Assembly (NCBI RefSeq): GCF_004151235.1
Contig: NZ_JUIV01000011.1
Span: 102,904 to 166,903, forward strand
From: Flavobacterium anhuiense
GTDB lineage: Bacteria > Bacteroidota > Bacteroidia > Flavobacteriales > Flavobacteriaceae
Reading direction: 5' to 3'
Length of the DNA: 64,000 nucleotides
Shown here: positions 43,530 to 51,284 of the stretch, piece by piece
Layout: every line of letters begins with the position of its first letter
How positions within the stretch are numbered: position 1 is the first letter of the stretch
Notes under the pieces: generated by a model
Database searches by the model: none
What the model was told of the DNA's origin: nothing
Seen by the model: only the letters and a program-made list of their open reading frames with translations
Position numbers and translations under genes: made by a program

Positions 43530-44474
43530 ATGATTAAAAAAGCCTCCATCGGATTATTGGCATTAGCCTTGTCCACAACGTCATGTGTTTCTAAGAAAAT
43601 TTACAATGATCTTGAAACAAAATATTCTGATTTGAAAAAAGAAAACCGTTCTATCGCTGATGAAAACGAAAGTTTAAAGAAAGCGAAGAATCAGTTAGAA
43701 ACCGATCGTGATAAATTGACTAAAGATTTAGCAAATGCTAATGATGATTTGGCAAAACAAAAAGCTGATCTTGCTGCCGAACAAAAGAAATATAAAGTGC
43801 TTCAGGATTCGTATAATGCATTGGAGAAAAACAGCAATGATGCATTAGAGAAAAACATGGCTAAAAACCGTGAATTATTAGCGCAGTTGGAAGCAAAAGG
43901 AAAAGCTCTTGCAGATGAACAAGCTCGTTTGGATAAAACGGCTAATCGTTTGAAAGAACTTGAAGATATGATTGCAGCTAAAGAAGAAGCAATGCGTAAA
44001 TTGAAAGAAACTTTATCTAAAGCATTAACTGGTTTTGAGGGTAAAGGTTTAACAGTTGAACATAAAAACGGAAAAGTATATGTTTCTATGGAAAACAAAT
44101 TACTTTTCAATTCAGGAAGCTGGGCTGTTGGAACTGAAGGAAGAAAAGCAGTTGTAGAACTTGGAAAAGTTTTAGGCGACAATCCTGATCTTTCTGTTTT
44201 AATTGAAGGACATACAGATGACGATCCGTACGCTGGTTCTGGACCTATTGCAAACAACTGGGATTTATCTACTAAAAGAGCAACGGCAATTGTAGCGATT
44301 TTGAGTGAAAACCCAAAAATCAATAAACAAAAATTAACTGCAGCAGGAAGAAGCGAGTTTTCTCCTTTAGCTAGCAATGCTACTCCAGAAGGAAAAGCCA
44401 AAAACCGTAGAATCGAAATTATCTTGACTCCTAGATTAGATGAGATTGCGGAGATGCTTAATAGTATTAATTAA
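43530..44474 (+). CDS. OmpA-family lipoprotein with coiled coil
   Basis: 314 residues. Lipobox STTSC (Cys at about residue 19). Residues about 28-165 form a long charged coiled coil (heptads of Leu/Lys/Glu/Ala). The C-terminal OmpA domain (about 180-305) has VLIEGHTDDDPYAGSG and KNRRIEIILTP, which bind peptidoglycan. It should tether the outer membrane to the cell wall at a distance set by the coil, in the manner of Pal. Single-gene unit followed by a strong terminator. Confidence 0.9.
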   Translation: MIKKASIGLLALALSTTSCVSKKIYNDLETKYSDLKKENRSIADENESLKKAKNQLETDRDKLTKDLANANDDLAKQKADLAAEQKKYKVLQDSYNALEKNSNDALEKNMAKNRELLAQLEAKGKALADEQARLDKTANRLKELEDMIAAKEEAMRKLKETLSKALTGFEGKGLTVEHKNGKVYVSMENKLLFNSGSWAVGTEGRKAVVELGKVLGDNPDLSVLIEGHTDDDPYAGSGPIANNWDLSTKRATAIVAILSENPKINKQKLTAAGRSEFSPLASNATPEGKAKNRRIEIILTPRLDEIAEMLNSIN

Positions 44475-44508
44475 GTTGCTAAGGTTCTGAGATACTAAGA
44501 TGCTAAGA
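44475..44508. repeat. 8-bp array (CTTAG type, reverse strand)
   Basis: On the reverse strand: tcttagca, tcttagta, tctcagaa and ccttagca. It starts directly after the OmpA lipoprotein stop codon and is inverted relative to the arrays at 44563 and 44693. Confidence 0.75.
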
Positions 44509-44511
44509 TTT

Positions 44512-44546
44512 AAAAAAGGATTCAAGTTTTACTTGAATCCTTTTTT
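44512..44546. terminator. Strong terminator, 16-bp stem
   Basis: A perfect 16-bp stem (44512-44527 with 44531-44546) with a TTT loop and A/T flanks. Confidence 0.9.
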
Positions 44547-44562
44547 ATTGGCAATAAAAAAA

Positions 44563-44597
44563 CTTAGAATCTTAGCGTCTTAGTACCTTAATATCTT
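44563..44597. repeat. 8-bp array (CTTAG type)
   Basis: Units cttagaat, cttagcgt, cttagtac and cttaatat, then ctttaaa. Confidence 0.7.
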
Positions 44598-44692
44598 TAA
44601 AAAGAATCTTGTACTTTTTTTAACCTTTATCAAATTTAAATTTGAAAAATCCCTTTGTATCTTTGATCTCTAAAAAAAATTAAGAAGGTAAA

Positions 44693-44729
44693 CTTAGAAC
44701 CTTAGAATCTTAGCAACTCAGAACCTTAA
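44693..44729. repeat. 8-bp array directly before the aldo/keto reductase start
   Basis: Units cttagaac, cttagaat, cttagcaa, ctcagaac and cttaaaaa, ending 5 bp before the ATG. A -7-like box TATCTTTG at 44658-44665 lies upstream, so the array would be in the 5' leader. Confidence 0.75.
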
Positions 44730-44734
44730 AAAAA

Positions 44735-45772
44735 ATGAAATACACAACATTACCTAACACCGATATAAAAGTTAGTAAAATTTGCCTTGGAACAATGACT
44801 TTCGGGCAGCAAAACACAGAAGCAGAAGGACACGAACAAATGGATTATGCTTTGGAAAGAGGAGTAAACTTCTTTGACACAGCTGAAATGTATTCGGTTC
44901 CTGCGAGTGAAGCAACTTACGGAAGCACAGAAAAAATTATTGGAACTTGGTTTAAAAAATCAGGAAATAGAGATAAAGTGATTTTGGCTTCTAAAATTGC
45001 TGGACCAAATCCGAATTTTGGATATATGCGTGAGAAATTGGATTTTTCGCCAGCAAGTATCAAATTTGCTGTTGAGCAAAGTTTAAAAAGACTTCAAACC
45101 GATTATATCGATTTGTATCAAATGCATTGGCCAGAAAGAAAAACGAATAATTTTGGACAGCGTGCTTTTCACGGACATGATGATGTTTGGGAAGATAACT
45201 TTAGAGAAATCCTTGAAACTTTTGACGGATTAATCAAAGAAGGTAAAATCAAACACATCGGGGTTTCAAATGAAAACGCTTGGGGAATGATGCGCCTTTT
45301 GGAAGAAAGCAAATACAACAATCTGCCAAGAATCAAAACTGTTCAGAATCCGTATTCTTTATTGAACCGTTTGTTTGAAGTGAATTCTGCAGAAGTTTCA
45401 AAATATGAGAATGTTGGATTGTTGGGATATTCTCCTTTAGCCTTTGGAGTTTTGACTGGGAAATTCTTGACGGGAGAAAGTCACCCAAAAGCAAGAATAA
45501 ACCTTTTTCCGCAATACAAACGTTACAATAGCAATCAATGCACAGAAGCGACTAAATTGTATCAGGAAATCGCTAAAAAACATGGTTTAACGTTAACGCA
45601 ATTGGCAATGGGATTTGTATTGCAACAGCCATTCTTGACAAGCGCTATTATTGGTGCTACAACTATGGAGCAATTAAAAGAAAATATTGATACGATTGAT
45701 GTTACGCTTTCTAAGCAAATCTTGGCTGAAATTGATGCGGTTCAGGCTATAATTCCTGATCCTGCTCCTTAA
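44735..45772 (+). CDS. Aldo/keto reductase
   Basis: 345 residues, Tas-like group. Catalytic tetrad: Asp in FFDTAEMYSV, Tyr in the same segment, Lys in ILASKIAGPN and His in YQMHWPERKTN. NADPH-binding C-terminal part: SAIIGATTMEQLKENI. It reduces carbonyls to alcohols; substrate unknown. The leader carries an 8-bp repeat array. The 3' spacer is a large nested repeat. Confidence 0.92.
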   Translation: MKYTTLPNTDIKVSKICLGTMTFGQQNTEAEGHEQMDYALERGVNFFDTAEMYSVPASEATYGSTEKIIGTWFKKSGNRDKVILASKIAGPNPNFGYMREKLDFSPASIKFAVEQSLKRLQTDYIDLYQMHWPERKTNNFGQRAFHGHDDVWEDNFREILETFDGLIKEGKIKHIGVSNENAWGMMRLLEESKYNNLPRIKTVQNPYSLLNRLFEVNSAEVSKYENVGLLGYSPLAFGVLTGKFLTGESHPKARINLFPQYKRYNSNQCTEATKLYQEIAKKHGLTLTQLAMGFVLQQPFLTSAIIGATTMEQLKENIDTIDVTLSKQILAEIDAVQAIIPDPAP

Positions 45773-45803
45773 AGTTTTTTTGCCATGAAGACGCTGGTTT
45801 TTT

Positions 45804-46056
45804 TGCGACGAAGGCACTAAGGCGCAAAGTTTTTTTAATCTCGCAATCCCGATAGCTATCGGGAGCAGAGTCGCTAAGTTTAATGTATTAAATTCAATAG
45901 CGTCCAGCTTTAGCTGGATGAAAATATAAACGCAAATCAAAGGGTTTTAGCCAAACTTTATCAGTTTGGCTAAAACCCTTTTCTATTTCAATCATATTCC
46001 CTTAGCTTAAGCTAGGGGCTATTCAAAAAACTTTGCGCCTTAGTGCCTTCGTGGCA
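45804..46056. repeat. Nested inverted-repeat composite
   Basis: Outer arms 45804-45836 and 46025-46056 are inverted copies with one mismatch over 32 bp and contain 8-bp units (TTTGCGCC type). Inside lie a perfect 18-bp palindrome TCCCGATAGCTATCGGGA (45847-45864) and a long hairpin from about 45891 to 46024. Its core is a perfect 19-bp stem (45939-45957 with 45963-45981). Small palindromes based on CCAGCTTTAGCTGG and CTTAGCTTAAGCTAGG lie near its ends. No gene is inside. Confidence 0.75.
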
Positions 46057-46061
46057 GAAAA

Positions 46062-48041
46062 TTACAAATCAAATTCATCATCAACAGCCAAAGAATCTGT
46101 TTTGACTGCAGTCGAATCTGGAACTTTAATTTTGATTAATGAACGCGCGTTTCCAGAAATATAAACTGGCAGTATTCCAATAGTATCTTCAGGAACTAAA
46201 AGCCCTCTTCTGAACATCAAATTCTTTAAGAATTTCTGGTTTTTTATAGCATAATCTTTTAGGTTTCCTTCATCATTAAACTGATACATGAATTTTCTTG
46301 GTTTCGGAATAATCGTTGCCAAGTATAAACATTCATCTACATTTAAAGCTGAAGGGCTTTTCTGGAAGTAAAAATGACTGGCTTCTCCAATTCCGTACAC
46401 ATTTGGTCCCCATTCGATAATGTTGAAATATACTTCCAGCATTCTTTCTTTGCTTACAATTCGGTTGTTTTCTAAAATGTAAACCAATAGAATTTCTTCA
46501 AGCTTTCGCGAAAGCGTTTTTTCTCGAGTTAAAAAGACATTCTTAATCAACTGCATGCTTATCGTACTGGCACCGCGCGAGAATTTCTTCGTTCTAATGT
46601 TTTTCAGAATCGATTGTTTGAAAGCTTCGTTTATGAATCCACGATGAGAGAAGAAAGAAGGATCTTCTGTCGTTAAAACACATTTTCTTAAATAAGGTGA
46701 AATTTGATCCAAAGGAGTGTAATTTGGATTCGCATTTCCAACCAAAATAGGTCTTTGCAATACGTTTTGAATAATGGCACGATATACAAATTCGCCATTT
46801 AGTTTGTTTAAATCGGCTTCACCGTATTTCGTAATTCTTAAATCTTCTTTGTTCAGCTTACTGTCAAAAACAAGTGTGTTTGGTTTGTTTTTATTGAATT
46901 TAAAATCCAGTTTGTAATCGAAATTTCCAGTTGCCTGCATTCCTTGAAAGTGTGTAAATAAACCGTCAGGAAGGGAAACGATGAAATCCTGCGCTTTCAT
47001 TTTCGGAATGTTTACTTTCAAAGTATAAATGGTGTCTTTTTCAGTATCATACGAAACGTAAGGACGAACTTTAATTTTATTCAATTGCATTGTTGAACTG
47101 CTGTCAATAGAAATGAAACTATCGCCTAGTAAGAATCGATAATCAAAACGGGCATTTTTTATCACCACATCTTTGCTCGCAATTTTCGGATGATTGATTT
47201 TAAGATTGGTAATCGAAGTATAACCATCAATATGCAATTCGCTTCCGCTTTTGTCAATATTTTCAAGATTTAATCGAATAGAATCAAAACTTGCTTTAAG
47301 ATTGTATCTTTCGTCAAGATATGGAACGCGAATGGCTTCGGTATCTAAATTGAAAAATCGAATATCAGCTTTTTTATTTCGTGGATCGGCAAATCCTTTG
47401 ATGTTCCAACGCTGGTCAAAATCTTTAGCTTGAACATGCAGATTTGTTTCTAATTGTTTATTGCTTAAAACCAATTTATCGACATCAATATTGGTTTGTT
47501 TTCCGTTGTCGTCGATTTTGAACTTGAAGTTTTTCAGATCCATATCAGTTGGAACTAAATTCAATACTTTAGAAATGATTCTGTAAGCAAATGAAGCATA
47601 CTTTCGTTTTTCGTTAGATTCTGTTTCTTCGCGATCTCTTTTTAGAAAAGCATCAAAATTTCGTTTTTTGCCTTTTTTTACTAATTGAATATAGCCATTG
47701 TCTACTTTTAGAGTTCCGACTTGAACATCTCCAATCAATAAGTTGCTTAAACTAATGCTCGTTTCCACATTTTTTATTTTGACGAGCGTATCAGCATTTA
47801 TTGGAGCTAGAACTACATCTGTTAATTTTATAGTCGATAAACCATCAAACGAAGCCGATTCTACAGAAAAGTTACTGTTGTATTGAACAGCCATTTTGTG
47901 GGTAACTTTTGCGATGGCTTGTTTTAAAAGTGAATTACGAAAATAATACAGTCCGATGCAAAGCGCTAAAATTACTATTCCTAGTATTTTTAATGCCTTG
48001 TATATTTTTTGTTTTGGAAAATTCATAAAGTTGGTTTTCAA
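46062..48041 (-). CDS. AsmA-like protein fused to GT51 peptidoglycan glycosyltransferase domain
   Basis: 659 residues; an alternative ATG five codons in gives MNFPKQKIYK. One N-terminal membrane helix (about 15-35) is followed by about 370 residues of AsmA/DUF748-like beta-rich repeats (FSVESASFDGLSTIKLTDVVL, VGTLKVDNGYIQLVKKG). From about residue 415 comes a GT51 transglycosylase domain: VLTTEDPSFFSHRGF (catalytic Glu), FSRGASTISMQLIKNVFLTREKT split over two motifs, and EWGPNVYGIGEAS. There is no transpeptidase domain. It would polymerise lipid II into glycan in the periplasm. The fusion of these two domains is the odd point. Confidence 0.85.
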   Translation of the reverse strand: MKTNFMNFPKQKIYKALKILGIVILALCIGLYYFRNSLLKQAIAKVTHKMAVQYNSNFSVESASFDGLSTIKLTDVVLAPINADTLVKIKNVETSISLSNLLIGDVQVGTLKVDNGYIQLVKKGKKRNFDAFLKRDREETESNEKRKYASFAYRIISKVLNLVPTDMDLKNFKFKIDDNGKQTNIDVDKLVLSNKQLETNLHVQAKDFDQRWNIKGFADPRNKKADIRFFNLDTEAIRVPYLDERYNLKASFDSIRLNLENIDKSGSELHIDGYTSITNLKINHPKIASKDVVIKNARFDYRFLLGDSFISIDSSSTMQLNKIKVRPYVSYDTEKDTIYTLKVNIPKMKAQDFIVSLPDGLFTHFQGMQATGNFDYKLDFKFNKNKPNTLVFDSKLNKEDLRITKYGEADLNKLNGEFVYRAIIQNVLQRPILVGNANPNYTPLDQISPYLRKCVLTTEDPSFFSHRGFINEAFKQSILKNIRTKKFSRGASTISMQLIKNVFLTREKTLSRKLEEILLVYILENNRIVSKERMLEVYFNIIEWGPNVYGIGEASHFYFQKSPSALNVDECLYLATIIPKPRKFMYQFNDEGNLKDYAIKNQKFLKNLMFRRGLLVPEDTIGILPVYISGNARSLIKIKVPDSTAVKTDSLAVDDEFDL

Positions 48042-48075
48042 AAGAATTTAGAAATTTTTGAAACGTAGTATTGTT

Positions 48076-48194
48076 TTTTTGCCACGAATTGCGCGAATTT
48101 CTCGAATTAATTTTAGATAATGTAAAATGTATAAATTCAGATTTTAAATTTAAAATAAAATTCGTGTTTAATTTGTGTAATTTGTGGCAAAAAG
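48076..48194. repeat. Inverted-repeat element with TTTTTGCCAC ends
   Basis: Arms 48076-48108 and 48160-48194 are imperfect inverted copies. The left arm reads as 9-bp units cgaattgcg, cgaatttct and cgaattaat. Same family as 3831-4007. Confidence 0.65.
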
Positions 48195-48200
48195 AAAAAA

Positions 48201-49562
48201 TTAACCAAAAAGGATACTTGCCACATCTTCAATTTTTGCAACAAGCTCAATCTTAATTCCTGTGTTTTTTAAAGCAATTTTATTGTATTTGGAAACAAAG
48301 ATGGTATCGAAACCTAATTTTTCAGCTTCCTGAATGCGCTGATCTACACGATTAACAGGACGAATTTCACCAGAAAGTCCGACTTCGCCGGCAAAACAGA
48401 AACCTTTTCCAACCGGAATATCTTCGTTAGAAGATAAAATTGCGGCAACAACGGCTAAGTCAATGGCAGGATCATCAACAGAAATTCCGCCTGTAACATT
48501 CAGGAAAACGTCTTTTGCTCCTAAACGGAATCCTGCTCTTTTTTCTAAAACAGCCAGAATCATATTTAGCCTTTTGGCGTTGTAGCCTGTTGTACTTCTT
48601 TGAGGCGTTCCGTAAACTGCTGTGCTAACCAAAGATTGAATTTCAATCATTAACGGGCGCATGCCTTCTAAAGTTGTAGCAATTGCAGTTCCAGAAAGTT
48701 CTTCGTCTTTATGCGAAATTAGAATTTCGGAAGGATTTGAAACTTCTCTTAATCCGCTACCAAGCATTTCGTAAATACCAAGTTCAGAAGTTGAACCAAA
48801 ACGGTTTTTTAGCGAACGTAAAATTCTATAAATATGATTTCGATCGCCTTCAAATTGAAGTACAGTATCAACCATATGTTCTAAGATTTTTGGTCCAGCG
48901 ATATTTCCGTCTTTAGTAATATGCCCAATTAAGATTACGGGAATATTACTTTCTTTGGCAAATTTGATTAGTTCTGCGGTGGTTTCACGAATCTGAGAAA
49001 TGCTTCCTGCAGTCGATTCGATGTAGTCAGTGTGCAAAGTTTGAATTGAGTCAATAATGACCACTTCAGGCTGAATGGTTTCAATTTGTTTGAATATGTT
49101 TTGCGTTTTGGTTTCCGTTAAAATATAGCAGTTATCGCTATTTGGCGTTATTCTTTCGGCACGCATTTTTATCTGTTTCTGACTTTCTTCTCCAGAAACG
49201 TATAATGTTTTATAAGGTAACTTTAATGATACTTGAAGTAAAAGTGTACTTTTTCCGATGCCGGGTTCACCGCCCAAAAGCGTTAAAGATCCAGGAACAA
49301 GTCCGCCACCCAAAACACGATTCAATTCGCTGTCGGTAGTATCCATGCGAACTTCCTGTGTAGAATCAATTTCGTTAATTTTTAAAGGTTTTGGCGCTTT
49401 GCTTGTTGGAGTAGGTTCGCTTTTCCAAGCTACTTTATCCTGTTTCTGGATAATTTCTTCGGCAATCGTATTCCATTCTTTGCACGCGTTGCATTGCCCT
49501 TGCCATTTGGCATATTGGGTTCCGCAGTTTTGGCAGAAAAAGGAAGTTTTAACTTTTGACAT
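48201..49562 (-). CDS. radA: DNA repair protein RadA
   Basis: 453 residues. N-terminal zinc finger CQNCGTQYAKWQGQCNAC. Walker A GGEPGIGKST, Walker B EVVIIDSIQTL, the RadA signature KNRFGST, and a C-terminal Lon-protease-like domain (GGISVDDPAIDLAVVAAILSS). It is a RecA-like hexameric helicase that extends branch migration during recombinational repair. Its start overlaps the esterase-like gene's stop (TAATG), so the two are coupled. Confidence 0.97.
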   Translation of the reverse strand: MSKVKTSFFCQNCGTQYAKWQGQCNACKEWNTIAEEIIQKQDKVAWKSEPTPTSKAPKPLKINEIDSTQEVRMDTTDSELNRVLGGGLVPGSLTLLGGEPGIGKSTLLLQVSLKLPYKTLYVSGEESQKQIKMRAERITPNSDNCYILTETKTQNIFKQIETIQPEVVIIDSIQTLHTDYIESTAGSISQIRETTAELIKFAKESNIPVILIGHITKDGNIAGPKILEHMVDTVLQFEGDRNHIYRILRSLKNRFGSTSELGIYEMLGSGLREVSNPSEILISHKDEELSGTAIATTLEGMRPLMIEIQSLVSTAVYGTPQRSTTGYNAKRLNMILAVLEKRAGFRLGAKDVFLNVTGGISVDDPAIDLAVVAAILSSNEDIPVGKGFCFAGEVGLSGEIRPVNRVDQRIQEAEKLGFDTIFVSKYNKIALKNTGIKIELVAKIEDVASILFG

Positions 49563-50716
49563 TATTTACTTTTTTTAGCAAGTGTATTCATTTCGTCAAT
49601 TTTCTCATACATCATGTCTTTGTTCAAATCGCCAATTGGCTCCATTTGAGAAGCGTTTTGGTATTTTTTCGAAGCGTGTTTAGGATCACCTTGTTTTTCA
49701 TACATTAATCCTAATTCATATTCTCCCAACATGGCTTTAGGGTAATTTACATTTCCTATTTCAGCCATTTTTCCTAGTTCGCTATAGGCATTTCTTTTTA
49801 AAATAAGATTTTCTACTACTTTAAAATCGCTCATTCGAACAGGAATTTGAACTCCTAAAGCTTCAGACATTGTAGCATATTTTTTTTCTAAATATTCTGC
49901 ATAACCTTCTTGAAGAACCGCAATTTTGTCGTTGTATTCGGCAGAATTTATAGGTCTATATACTTCAAAAATCTGGTACAATGCACTTGGTATAGAATGC
50001 AATACTTCTGTGTAATGTGTTGCGCCTTTGAAAACATCATATTTATAATTCACTAACGGATTATTAGCGATTTTAATATTACTGTTTAATTTATCTATTG
50101 GTTCTTTAATTTTCTTGATATCACCTTCTCCAGCAGAAAGGTAATAGAAAATAGGGCTTTTTATTTTAGCAAATTTCTCTGCAATACGCACTTCCATTTT
50201 TGGAGCAAGCTCTGGACTTAAGCAGATGTATGCATTAAAAAGCGGAATTTCTTTATACAAATAAAAATTAGCAAAACTTGCCGTTACATCATGACCCGCA
50301 ATAAGTCTGAAAGGCGTGGTGCGATATTTTTTCTCGATATAAGGAATTAATTCTGCTCCTATAAATTCGAAAAATTTTGCTCCTTTTTCAAAAGGAAGTC
50401 CTTCGTTTTGATCAATTGTTGTGTCATCGTAGCGTTCTTCATCTTTGTTTTGATGAATTCCGATGATGATCATTTCTGGAATGTCATCCCAATAAGTTCC
50501 ATAACTTATGGCTCCAGAAAACGGATCAAATAAGTAATCTCCATCCAATAAATAAAGAACAGGATATTTTTTTTCTTTGTTTGCTTCATAAGAAGCAGGA
50601 AGTCCAATCGTAATTCTGCGTTCTTCTCCCAGTTTTTCTGATTTAATGTTGTCGAACGTTTTTTGGGCAAACGACGAGAACGAAATCAAAAGTGTCAGTA
50701 GGTAAACTTTTTTCAT
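49562..50716 (-). CDS. Esterase D/enterochelin-esterase-like protein lacking the nucleophile serine
   Basis: 384 residues from MKKVYLLTLLISFSSFAQ, a signal peptide. The alpha/beta-hydrolase domain (about 20-260) follows the putative esterase family (KYPVLYLLDGDYLF, FFEFIGAELIPYIEKKYRTT). At the nucleophile elbow it reads LIAGHDVTASFANF, where active members have GHSxGG, so the serine is replaced by Asp. KGATHYTEV keeps the likely catalytic His. The last about 90 residues form a TPR-like helical tail. Probably a non-hydrolytic relative. It overlaps radA by one base (TAATG). Confidence 0.8.
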   Translation of the reverse strand: MKKVYLLTLLISFSSFAQKTFDNIKSEKLGEERRITIGLPASYEANKEKKYPVLYLLDGDYLFDPFSGAISYGTYWDDIPEMIIIGIHQNKDEERYDDTTIDQNEGLPFEKGAKFFEFIGAELIPYIEKKYRTTPFRLIAGHDVTASFANFYLYKEIPLFNAYICLSPELAPKMEVRIAEKFAKIKSPIFYYLSAGEGDIKKIKEPIDKLNSNIKIANNPLVNYKYDVFKGATHYTEVLHSIPSALYQIFEVYRPINSAEYNDKIAVLQEGYAEYLEKKYATMSEALGVQIPVRMSDFKVVENLILKRNAYSELGKMAEIGNVNYPKAMLGEYELGLMYEKQGDPKHASKKYQNASQMEPIGDLNKDMMYEKIDEMNTLAKKSK

Positions 50717-50919
50717 GATTTGTGGCATTTCAGTAAATTAAAAAAGTATTGAAAATAGTGTAGCAATATACTATTTTATTTGCTTCTTTGTTAATTGAGG
50801 TAAAAATTGAAGCACAGTGTTTTAGCATCAGAACCAGTTTGGATTGAGGCAAAAGAAAGATGTTTTGTTCAAAAATGGCTTTTGACAAAGTAGGGAAATT
50901 CGGTAAGAAAAAGAAAATC

Positions 50920-51270
50920 TTAGGTTAAAGAATTGTCATTTTCGTTCGGGAAAATAATCCAAGGCTTGAAGGTTTTTGCTTCTTCAAAATCTAGGGTTGC
51001 ATAAGAAATGATAATGATGATGTCATCTTTTTGAACTTTTCTTGCAGCAGGACCGTTTAAAGTGATTTCGCCTGAATTTTTTTCACCTTTAATAGCGTAA
51101 GTTTCAAAACGTTCGCCATTATTGATGTTAACAATAGATACCTTTTCGCCTTCAATAATGTTTGAAGCCTCTAGTAGCGTTTCATCAATAGTAATACTGC
51201 CAATATAATTTAAATCGGCTCCGGTTACTTTAACACGATGAATTTTTGATTTTATAACTTGAATTTGCAT
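50920..51270 (-). CDS. panD: Aspartate 1-decarboxylase
   Basis: 116 residues, the usual length of the proenzyme. It makes beta-alanine from aspartate for pantothenate. The self-cleavage site is Gly24-Ser25 in YIGSITID; Ser25 becomes the pyruvoyl cofactor. Conserved NGPAARKVQKDD and IISYATLDFEEA are present. It lies 14 bp after panC on the same strand, so one operon makes both precursors meet at PanC. Confidence 0.97.
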   Translation of the reverse strand: MQIQVIKSKIHRVKVTGADLNYIGSITIDETLLEASNIIEGEKVSIVNINNGERFETYAIKGEKNSGEITLNGPAARKVQKDDIIIIISYATLDFEEAKTFKPWIIFPNENDNSLT

Positions 51271-51284
51271 GATGCAAAGTTAGA

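Noticed and set aside
43802..44401. A 199-codon open frame on the reverse strand of the OmpA lipoprotein gene
   Set aside because: It is a shadow of the repetitive Lys/Glu/Ala coiled coil; the forward frame has a signal peptide, lipobox and OmpA domain.
48071..48256. A 61-codon forward frame before radA's end
   Set aside because: It is made of the inverted-repeat element and antisense radA sequence.
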